A DNA stretch of 64,000 nt from Vermamoeba vermiformis (Eukaryota; Tubulinea; Echinamoebida). This document shows positions 54,901 to 64,000 of this stretch, in pieces (positions within the stretch are counted from its first letter, which is position 1; every line of letters starts with the position of its first letter). Where the stretch lies: assembly GCA_045837725.1 (NCBI GenBank), contig JBEWZL010000238.1, forward strand, positions 310,001-374,000, given 5' to 3'. A model generated the notes under the pieces. It did no database searches, had not been told where the DNA came from, and saw only the letters and a list, made by a program, of their open reading frames with translations. The translations under genes were made by a program, and so were the position numbers.

Positions 54901-56220
54901 CCGTCGACTGTCCTGATTTAAATCATCTCGAGAACGTGATTGTATTTCCTGTTACGGGCAAGCGACCCATTGCTGACACGGTACGTGTAAACCATTACCA
55001 TTTATGGAAATTGACCTGTCACTGGCCCATGTACATCAACTTGTTTGCACTGTCATTAACGCGTATGCTAGATTGGAGGCGGAGATTTAGACGGAGATAT
55101 GTTCTGGGTGACAGCGTGCCCAGACATCGTTGACAATGTCAAAGAAGAGCCGCCAGCTGATTACCCGAGACCGAAACAGTTCGCGGTGAGGCCTGGCGAG
55201 GACATGCTCGAGCGAGTAAGTATACCCCAATGTCACGTATACTATTGTATACTTACTGTCCTATAATAGGCTAAAGACGCGTACATTATTCAAGTGTTTG
55301 AAGGCGCGTCACTGGGCAAGATTTCGAACACGTACTATACACTAGCAGATCACTTTGAAGACGGTCCAAGGAACAACTATTGTCTAGAACTGTCCAGGTA
55401 TGCATTGCACATGGTGTCAATTAATTTGCGATTACCATAAAAGGAAATAACTGACACTAATCACGCAGGTTGCATTCTCTGAAAGTTGATTCGGCCAAAA
55501 CAGGCGATATCGTTAGACTTACGAAAGAATTAAATGATGTATGTAATTATATTATGATGGAATAATATAGTATCGTTAGACTAACGTTCTTTTTGCCAGC
55601 TGTCGAAACAAATTGGATCCGCTAAGTTTTTGGAACAATCTTTCGGCAAAGTTGTTGATACGAAAGGAATAGTAGGAAAACTATATAATATGATATCAGA
55701 TGCGATTAAAGATATCAAAGAGCCGAAATACGATTACGCATACTTGGATTCGGATCTGCTCGTGGAAGGCCGCGAAAAGTATACTAAGGAAGCCAAAGAG
55801 CTACTTAAACAATACAACGAGCGAGTGTGTGAAATTATGGCGAAAAATAAGTTTGAAGATGACGAGGACCGCAAGAGAATTCATTTTGATATGTTGGAAG
55901 AAGACTTCAAACAGCTGTTCTGGGAAGAACTTGGCAATTCGCATGACGAGGCCTATAAGAAGGCATCGGCGTGGTATGAAGTCTGCTATAAAGGTACCCA
56001 AAACTTATTGTTATGTGCCAGCCAAACTGGATCCAGCTTTAAAACCGTTACGAAAATTCGCAGAAATTATTGCTAATTTAATTGTGTCGCTACAGATAAA
56101 AAGTCTAAACAAAGATCGTTCCCGTGGGTCAACATCGATGTGCTGACGCGAATCAAAAACGATCGAATGACTATGGGCCAGAAGTCTCGCAAGCGAATGG
56201 CGATGAGCATTCCTAAATAA
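51954..56220 (+). CDS. cellular RNA-dependent RNA polymerase (RNA silencing)
   Basis: Seventeen exons, all in phase, give 1073 residues. The core has LARLGQPWSSTKATIE, FTDGCGEM, IRWGPCKGVLMVNP and KNPTVHLGDVRVLEAVDC, then IGGGDLDGDMFWV (788-800): DLDGD is the active-site motif of eukaryotic RDR/QDE-1 polymerases. These copy single-stranded RNA to dsRNA and feed Dicer. The N-terminus has a Cys cluster (QCLKCKTRRCPRF, then CQYCKCHCSYH), a possible zinc site, followed by ~150 Asn/Ser-rich residues. Intron 11 (54803-54882) appears to start with GC. The start at 51954 is the first ATG of the Cys-cluster frame; upstream exons cannot be excluded. Exons: 51954-52139, 52186-52221, 52275-53245, 53293-53367, 53426-53544, 53600-53724, 53764-53928, 54055-54247, 54304-54405, 54458-54549, 54604-54802, 54883-54980, 55072-55215, 55270-55397, 55469-55538, 55600-55993, 56096-56220. 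Confidence 0.95.
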
Positions 56221-56567
56221 GGCAATGGAACTGAACTGTTGCGTTGGCTTGCCATACCGTTCTACCAAAATACATCAAAATGTAAATATGAACTTGTACC
56301 AGTAGCCATTCTTCGCAGTAAATACTCCTTATTTTTCGACCTTTGTAAGCCGTTTTTCAATTGAGACATTGGCCTATTTCTAACGCCACTAAGTGTAATC
56401 TGTAAATAACTTGTATTAAAAGCACTAAAAAAGGTAACCCGTAGAACTTATTCATAATCCCGATTCATCATGCAAACTGGACGTACCCGAAATTTTCAAA
56501 CGCTTCAGAACAGCTAGTAACTCAACGTTATCGACCAAGAGCATCAGTTGCTAACAAGTGAGATTTA
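56221..56567. other. convergent 3' ends, no gene seen
   Basis: Lies between the polymerase stop and the stop of the next minus-strand gene. Likely 3' UTRs only. Confidence 0.45.
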
Positions 56568-58930
56568 TTAAGGACGCGTGGCGTGCAAGGCAGGAAATCC
56601 TTCGACACCTTTGTACAAGAACAAAATGTCGTTGTCTTTGATGAGCACTTTGAAGGCCTTCAGCGGCATCTTGTTCGGTCCTTCTTTGTCAATATGACCC
56701 TTCTTTAGCTCGTCAGTGGCAACGACGATCCATTCTTTAGCTGATTGCATTGATAGCACTGCGTAGTCTTTTTCCGCAATGAACTCAACTGCCTTCAGAT
56801 CCGCTGAAACTTTTTGCGAGTTCATGCACGGTGTGAATTCGATCAGTTCGTTATTATGTTTCATTTCTATATTAGTCTTCAATATCGATACTGTCGCTAG
56901 ATTATCTCCGTTCTGAGATTTCTCAACCAGGGCAACAAACAGCGTGAATTTTTCATTGACATTTGTGACTCGCAATCCTTGCACGATAGAATTCTCCGGA
57001 CCTTCCAAATATGGTTAAAGATTAGATATACTAGTATATGAATATTTCTGTACGCACCTTTGAAAATCACGTGACTTTTTTTCGTGGCAAAGTCAAATCT
57101 GAAGACTTGATTGACCTGATTGAAAAACAAACTTGGCACTAATTTTCCGCTGTCATTTTTAAACCACGTGACAGCAGTGAACTCTGGAATAGTTGCAACG
57201 CCTAACAATTTAAACTCCGAAATTTCTCGTTCTTGTTCTTCTTTGCTACTTTCATCGCTATTATCCTCATCATTATCATTATTATCACTATCACTATTAT
57301 TATTTTCATCATCGCTAGTGCCCTCCTCTTCGTATTCTTGTTCACCGTCTTTATCAATGTTAATCAGAGTGGCTACTGGCAATTTTGTTCGAGGTCCACG
57401 GCCGATTAAAATCGCTGAAAGGCCTAAATACGATAATAATATTATTCTATTTTGCTTATTGAAGGCGTGTAATAAGCTGCTAACTGCGGATCCAGCTCGG
57501 TTCAACAAAGTGAATTTCTAATCTAGGCTAAACTAGATATTATTGATGAATATTTATGATAAAAACTTAATTTTTGCCATATTAGGACATTTCAGCCAAA
57601 TGGAATTGTTCACGGTTGGATCTGGATCTAACCAATTTGTTTAACTTACCACCGTCCTCTCGTTGATAAGACTCGACTATAGTACTAAGCTCTAGTGTGT
57701 TGAATATAGATGATACGGAGCAATCAGGGCTCAGTTTGATTTTAGCCCAGCAAAAGGAAGTGGATTCGAGCCACGTGATGTACCGAAAATCACGTGATTT
57801 TGTTCCGTTGATTGCCAGGCGAGGCGGAACAATACTTTTTACGGTAATTAAGCTGTTAATATCGAGATTGACTGCTCGTAATGGTATGGTAGGGTTATTC
57901 CGCGGCGATGAAAAAGTTTGGTAGATCCAATGAATCTTTGAGCCCTTGGTTTGATTGACTGTTAATAGTGCTTCCAAATCTTGAAGATCCTTTGACCACA
58001 TGAAATCTGCCGTCGCAACCTGCAAATGAAAAATAAAATTAATAAAAAAACTAAAAACTTAATTTTCAAACGTGTCACTTTCAACCTCTAAATCTTTTCT
58101 TGTTATTATTTTTTATCAATTTTATTATTGTTCATGAATAGTAGGTGCCTTACCTTGCACGGAACAACTTCAATATCAATAAAATTCGACTTTGCAGTCT
58201 CTTCATCAGTGTCGCCGTATCGGTACATGACCATCACTGTATATTTGCCTGGTGGCAATGGCCGCACGAAAGTTGATAAATTAATGTAACTAATACGTTG
58301 TGTATTTTCAACGACATCATGTGCAAAGCCTACGGACTTAATCGTGGTTTTTCCTAAAAAGGAAGATCAGATCTGGACTCAAAAAACCTACAATAAATTA
58401 TCCATGATTGATAATACTATTGCATTATGATATATTACCTCCTGTATTAACACCCTATATATTACGTTAGAACGGAGTTCATGAAAAGTTAGATCCGAGC
58501 GAAGAACTTACGTGCAATTCTACGTAACTATTTCCGCTTAATAATGTTCTTACGACATTACTAAACAATAATATATGTGTTCTTTCGGGGTTTAGTTCAA
58601 TAGACTCCATTCTGAATGATTTTAAAAATAGCTGTTTGACTTCGAGAACGATCTCTTCCATTGGAACATAAGTAGCCTCGGGTTTGACTTAAAAAAATAT
58701 TAGTATTATTTTTAGTGAATATTACCGACATTAAATATTTAGTAAAATGAAAAAGATTACGAAATTGATTCTGATATTATTGAAATAATATTCACGTCGT
58801 TTATTTTGAATTCCGATCATAAATAATGCCTCTAAATATATTAACGATATTTACCAACAGTAATATTAATTGCTAAGGGTGCGGGTTCCAGATTTGATTG
58901 CACGGGGTTTTCTTCTTCGTGTTGCTCCAT
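56568..58930 (-). CDS. unrecognised protein with acidic insert and a 16-base micro-exon
   Basis: Seven exons (58855-58930, 58512-58687, 58441-58456, 58154-58353, 57650-58019, 57058-57414, 56568-57001) give 542 residues. The 16-base exon (reading GVNTG) is needed: without it the flanking exons do not join in frame. The protein looks beta-rich throughout (for example PPGKYTVMVMYRYGD, FRYITWLESTSFCWAKI, FDFATKKSHVIFKG). A long Asp/Glu/Asn/Ser tract (SDDENNNSDSDNNDNDEDNS) sits at about residue 370-400 and resembles an exposed loop. No signal peptide. Composition suggests a multi-domain beta protein, perhaps a propeller, but no family is recognised. Confidence 0.72.
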
Positions 58931-59130
58931 AGTATCGCTTCAATAGTGATTATTGCTATGTATTACCCCTATGTAGTGTTCACAATTTGATAAAGTGATG
59001 CTGATCTTGCTCTCACAAAGAACTGAAAAACAAAAAAATTCAAATTTACGATGTCAAGGCGCCATAATGTAAACAATACGTTTATTATCACTATAATGCT
59101 CACATTAAAATATATGGAACATTACACGCC

Positions 59131-62100
59131 TTATTTCTTGGCTTGAGTCTCAGCGTGAACGACCTTGGTGGACAAGAGCGAAGGGTTGGATTTGTGGCCG
59201 TCAGGGATCTTGAACAAGACCAAAGGAGTGTCATGGCCGAGGATCTTATCGCATCTGAAGTATCCTCTTCGCTCCAATTGGAAGATATCACCCTGTTGAA
59301 TGTTTCGGAGATTCGGATCACCGATGGCGGCAGTGACGAACTTGCTTTGAGCACGAACGACATTCTCCAACTTGTCAGTATCCTCCAATTTAGGCTTGCT
59401 AATCAAGGTATCAAATTCAACCAATTCAACGTTGACGAGGTGCTCGGGGAGATCCGGGATCCAGGTCAACTTGTTCTTAGTGGTACGGAAGTCACCGGTA
59501 GGGTTAGTGACGGCCTCGATGTGAGTGACGGTGCCGTTGGCATCCTTAGTGATCTTCTTGAGGATAATGTTACCCCAGTCCATAAGAGTCAACTGTACAA
59601 AACGTTAGATCCACGTCAACACGGCGATGAAAAAAATTTACTGCGCGAGCACAGAGAGTTCTGAAACTATGTATATGGTGTATTATAATAAACACTTACC
59701 TCTTCGTTGTCAACAAGGCGCTTAGCGTCGTCTTGCTCAATCATGATCTTGTGGAAGTGGAAGACGATCTTCTTGCCCAACTCAGGGTTCTTCTTGTGAC
59801 GAAGAACGGAGATGGCCTCAGGAGTTTGAGGAGCATCAGTCAAAGTAACAGGGCAGCTATAATCAAGCAAACAATTAGTTTCGATTGCCAAGCAACGATC
59901 GAGATCGAAAAAAAAGAAAATCAAAAAGTACATCAGTTGCCAGTAATCAAGTAAAGATCAACATGGGTCTAGTTCTGGACTTGTTCTATCATCAACTGTA
60001 CTTTGTTTAAAACAAATTTCTATTGATAAAAGATCCGCTTTGTACGTATCGTAATTTGCAATAAATTTCTATTGTGGGACGATGTAGGTCGGTCCGCATG
60101 TCTTATAAACACCCCCAATAATTTACTGAAGCGAAAAAGAGGGTTCTATCGTTGATTTGCCAAATAAAGGTAATAAATGTAAAACAGCATGGATCGAGCA
60201 ACTTACGCGTTCTCGCGGGAGATAGCAGTGTAACGAGGGATGATGGGATCAATGTGTTGCTTGTTAAGAGCCCACAACTTGTCCATATCCATCAAGTTGA
60301 CGGCCTTGCTGAAACCTTGGTCGATGATAAAGTCGGTCAAAGCCTTGATGGTAAGACCACGTCTGTTCAAGCCTTGAACGGTGGGGAAGCGAGGATCGTC
60401 CCAACCATCGACAAACTTTTGGTCGACGAACCATTGGAGCTTTCTCTTAGACAAGAGAGTGAAGCTGAAGTTCAAGCGACTGTAATCTTGGATCTTGACA
60501 GGGCGCAACTTCATTGCCTTTTGGAGCTGGTTAAATAAATCATAATTAGTAACATACTCAACGCCTATTAGAGTCACTAATATATATAATCCTCGTCAAT
60601 ATTTCGTTAATTTCAAGCCAAGGGAGCCAGATGCAGATCGCGTAGTTTACATACCCACTTGTATTGCTCATCACGATCGTGGTACTCAGTGGTACGAAGG
60701 GCGTGAGTAACACCTTCAATGCTATCGACGATGGGGCAAGCCATATCATAAGTAGGATAGAGCTTGTACTTGCGACCAGTGCGGTGGTGAGCCTCATCCA
60801 CGCAGCGGTACAAGACAGGGTCACGAAGAGTACCGTTCTTGGACTTCATATCAATCTTGGCACGCAAGCAGTAAGTCTTGCCCTAATAAAGAAGAATAGG
60901 TCAGTCAAAGTCACCGAGAAAAATCGTTTCAAAGTCAGTCGTGCGAATCAGATCCAATTTCGAAAGATTAAAAGCCTTAATCATTGGCTCATATCACTTA
61001 AACATATAATGATCCTTACCAAGGCAGTGCCTTCTTTCATTTCCTTCCACATCTTCTCGTTCTCGTCGAGAGTGTTGTTGCGGTACTTGGACTCGATCAT
61101 GGCCATACGTTGTTTCTTCATTTCTTCGGCCTCAGTAGCATCGCAGTAAGCCAAGCCGTCCTTAATCATTTGCTCGGCGTATTTAAGGATTTCTTCGAAG
61201 AAATCAGAAGTGTGACTGACGACATCAGGCTCAACACCAAGAGTCTTCAAGTCACGCTTAATGTTCTCGACGTACTCAACCTAGATATGATTAATGGTCG
61301 TTAGATATTGTTACAATCATTCAATGTGTCTATTGTAAGTAAAATAAGGTAATTTAAGATAAATGGGTATGTTTCTCGAAAATAAGCTCGATGTAATGCA
61401 CAGTTCAATAAGAATATTGAGCATTAAATCTGTGGGATCGAGAATGTGTTTAATGTTCCGCTCCTTCTTGGTTAAAATGAAAAATATTGTTTTCGTTTCA
61501 TCACCAATGGGTGGTAGCGGGTGAGTGGGTCAGATCCGAGCGCGTTTCCAAAAAAGTAAAATCTCTGCTTACCTTCTCCTTAGCGGGGTTGGTATCGTCG
61601 AAACGGACGATAAGTTTGCCGTTGTATTTGCGGGCATAAAAGTTGTTAAGCAAAGCAGCCTTGCAGTGACCAATGTGCAAGAAACCTGAAGGCTCAGGAG
61701 GAAATCTGGTAACGACTTTGCCCATCTCAGCGCCTTCGAGCTCAACGAAGACACCTTGACCAGCCTTGTCGGTTCCCTTCTTAGCAGCGGCAGCGGTAGG
61801 AGCAGCCTTGTTAATGAAAAAAAATGTTAGCATTTGATCTGATCGGTCTAAAAATATTTTTGTGCGGCTTAGCAAGAACACAATAAGACTCTTTCTTCGT
61901 GCAATCGATGCACACCATGTCTTAGTATAACAACATACCTTTGCGACGGCAGCGAAAGCAGGGATAGATTCCAAATAAGCAAACCAACGAACGACGTTAG
62001 AGCACTTGATCTTCTTGTTCGTGGTGTAGACGCTCTGCCAGAGGGCGCTCTCTGATGAAAATAATTAGTCATGGGTAAGGCAATATTAATGGCGAAAAAA

Positions 62101-62920
62101 GGGTCTTGAGATGCTTTGCATTGGCGAGATCCACGAGGTCGATCGCAAAAATTTGATCGTTGCAAAATTCGACCTCGCCAGCTAAAGCGAGAATAACTAA
62201 ATTTATGCCAAATTATCGTTATATAAATTAATTTATAGTATAATTTAAAATATTGAAATGAATTGAGGTGTTTTATCGTACCTTGCAAGAAAGCCCAGAT
62301 GAAGATGTCAGCGATGGTCAAACTGTAACCAGCGAAGTAAGTTCTCATTTGCAAGTGAGTATTCAAATCCTCCATGCATGCCAAGAACTTCTCTTCGGCA
62401 TGGTGTGTAATCAACTCAGTGAAAACGAACTCCAACCATTGATCAACCTATATCCGAGATCAGCTTCGTGTTTTATGAATGTAAATAGCATAATAGTGTA
62501 ATACTCACCTCAGAGGCTGCCAATGCGCCGTTTCCATAGAGTCCGTGATCGGGGAAAGCACGGGCTAAGTATCTAGCAACGACCAATTCTCCCTTAAGGA
62601 CGTCGCTGTCGGAATAAATAGCAGTTAGTATATCTAATATTTATATGGCGAAATAGAGCATTTGTAATTTGTTTGGAATTTTTTGGACAATAATTGATTT
62701 TCAGATTCTGAAGCCTATTTTAATTTGACAACCGCAACTGCTAATAATTGTATAAATATTCTAATAATTACCCAGAGGGGAAAAACTCGAGTTCAGGGCA
62801 GGCAACTTTATTCTCGGCTCTCCATCTGAGGCCAGGAGCCTTGATCAGATCGGCTAAGATTTGCAAGGCAAGATGTGTTTTGCCTGCTTGGTGTCGTGCA
62901 ACGAATTTAGTGTTCTCCAT
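59131..62920 (-). CDS. glutamyl-tRNA synthetase, cytosolic, with GST-like N-domain
   Basis: Ten exons (62772-62920, 62509-62605, 62282-62447, 61939-62051, 61573-61806, 61020-61280, 60655-60882, 60207-60526, 59700-59856, 59131-59592) give 728 residues. Residues 1 to ~175 form a GST-C-like domain ([20 protein letters not shown]), as in yeast Gus1p, used to dock to an Arc1p-type or multisynthetase complex. The catalytic core has [20 protein letters not shown] (HIGH at ~219) and [10 protein letters not shown] (KMSKS equivalent at ~441-445), plus [20 protein letters not shown], which are class-I GlxRS motifs of the eukaryotic GluRS/GlnRS group. [14 protein letters not shown] and the N-domain favour GluRS over GlnRS. 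It charges tRNA-Glu with glutamate in the cytosol. A C-terminal beta-barrel anticodon-binding domain completes it. Confidence 0.93.
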
Positions 62921-63431
62921 CTAGTACAATTAATTGCGTAAGTGACTGCTAATTGATCCAGAGTTGAAAGATTTCGCATCAAATATTTAATAGATAGAAC
63001 TGATAGCCACTAGAGCTGATCCTAGTGAAAGTTGTTTAAGTGTCAGTTGTGGCTTACCTTTTGACAGATCTCGACGACTATTTATACGAGAGGGAGCCAA
63101 ATTTTGGTTCTCACAAATTTAACAGAACCTGAGCGGCACCAAGCGGCATTCGCAGATTAATCACATAATTCTAGAACAACAATGTACTGGACAGGTAAGG
63201 TTTCTAGAAGGTTATTAATGCAAGGGTAGCAGTAACGAATTTTTATTAGTTTGTCGAGATCCGGATCGAAAAGAAGGAACACAGTTCTCCGTGTCGTGGC
63301 ATTTGCATACTGCATATTCTTGCACGTACTGTTAATGTTATATAGGGTTACATAGTGCAAGGAAGCAAAGAGTTCTTCGCCGGCCAGGGAGAAAAATATC
63401 TTGACACGAGTCCATTGTCTTTTCAGCGAAA
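62921..63431. promoter_or_regulatory. upstream region of the synthetase gene
   Basis: About 500 bases between the GluRS start and the stop of the carrier gene, both on the minus strand. No coding sequence is supported. Confidence 0.4.
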
Positions 63432-64000
63432 TTACTTCTTCCAGTGCTCAAACGCGTATTTAATCTGTTCGTAGAGCGTGAAACCAAGGGCTGTTTGCGC
63501 GATAGCTTTCATGATGGACGGCGCCGTGCCTTTGTAGAACGCACGAAGACCCTCAGTTTGGATGATGTGTTTTGTCATGTGCACGACCTTGGCTTGGACT
63601 GGTGGTTTGTGATCGGGCTTTAGTCCGTGGATCTACACAATAGGAAGTATTAGGCGACATTATAAGGTATACTAAGCGTTCTGACATACCTGCAATCGCT
63701 TCTTCAACACGTCTAATGGCAACACCGCTAATTTTCCTGCGAGACCTGCAATGCCTCCAGAGAGCATTTGCTGCGTTACTCCTTCGTGCTATTGATACAT
63801 AATTAGTCATGTGCATCGATTTATAACTTACAATTATAAGGATTATTGTTGATACGACACTTACTGTAAAAAGAGTTTTCAATTTATTGTATGTTGCAAA
63901 TTGTATTGCGGTAGTGGGGACGATTTGAGCGAGTGATGGGGACATTCCTTTATAAAATCCACGAATGCCTTCTTTGTGCAAAATCTTTCGATACGCCTCT
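63432..64000 (-). CDS. mitochondrial carrier, 3' part (thiamine-pyrophosphate-carrier-like)
   Basis: Runs off the window at its 5' side. Three exons are present (63865 to the edge, 63690-63788, 63432-63632), about 145 residues. Each repeat ends typically: GFYKGMSPSLAQIVP and FYKGTAPSIMKAIAQ are the G-F-Y-K-G-x-x-P-S block of the SLC25 family, and LPLDVLKKRLQ is the PxD-x-x-K/R-x-R/K signature with D salt-bridge residues. It spans the inner mitochondrial membrane and exchanges metabolites. The PLDVLKKRLQIHG wording resembles the thiamine pyrophosphate carriers; the substrate is inferred, not shown. Confidence 0.88.

Noticed and set aside
57120-57521. Plus-strand frame rich in Ser and Leu
   Set aside because: Antisense to the acidic Asp/Asn tract of the minus-strand gene; low-complexity mirror.
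59143-59664. Long plus-strand open frame of 173 codons
   Set aside because: It is antisense to the last exon of glutamyl-tRNA synthetase, which has clear family motifs. The frame is a by-product of codon bias.

Overview
This window is nuclear DNA from an intron-rich, compact eukaryotic genome, most likely a protist. About 27 genes fill 64 kb on both strands. Nearly all are cut by short introns (mostly 45-120 bases) with GT-AG borders, and many donors read GTAAG or GTACG. Base composition is AT-leaning. The content fits an amoebozoan (varioseans and myxogastrids are known to have metazoan-type tyrosine kinases and RNA-dependent RNA polymerases). That placement is an inference from gene content only; a holozoan or other free-living protist is not excluded.

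Layout. 0-8 kb, minus strand: an unresolved multi-span membrane protein, ribosomal protein S24, an AGC-type kinase with DFS in place of DFG, and a membrane RING-H2 ubiquitin ligase. 8.7-14 kb, plus strand: a 15-exon C2-TKL kinase, then tRNA-Asp(GTC). 14.4-28.6 kb, minus strand: a probable mitochondrial protein, a full ABCC transporter, eIF1, the GINS subunit PSF3, a two-domain fluoride exporter (FEX/CrcB) and a GT4-like glycosyltransferase. 28.8-36.2 kb, plus strand: two tandem receptor-like tyrosine kinase genes with the same 18-exon structure. 36.4-38.7 kb: an intronless M6 metalloprotease and a divergent intronless two-helix membrane protein, with three copies of a ~50-base element between them. 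39-51.4 kb: an unrecognised large protein, a probable N-myristoylated small protein, an F-box protein, a TKL kinase with HGD in place of HRD, and two small single-pass membrane proteins. 52-56.2 kb, plus strand: a cellular RNA-dependent RNA polymerase with the DLDGD active site. 56.5-64 kb, minus strand: an unrecognised protein with a 16-base micro-exon, cytosolic glutamyl-tRNA synthetase with a GST-like N-domain, and the 3' part of a mitochondrial carrier.

Housekeeping genes (RPS24, eIF1, PSF3, GluRS, tRNA) are mixed with signalling genes (four kinase genes plus the receptor pair), transport genes and RNA silencing. There is no operon logic; the shared units are divergent promoters. Gene structures were read by eye by matching GT-AG borders, phase and protein similarity. 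Where every exon phase closed, the model is firm; the exceptions are flagged.

The most unusual signals are sequence patterns inside introns (a strand-oriented GGATCTAAC/GGATCTG motif, often just upstream of the acceptor, and a TTTGACACGTGTCAAA palindrome), an apparent GC-AG intron in the polymerase gene, exon-restricted near-identity between the two receptor kinases, and the protease/membrane-protein pair sharing a repeat-bearing promoter.
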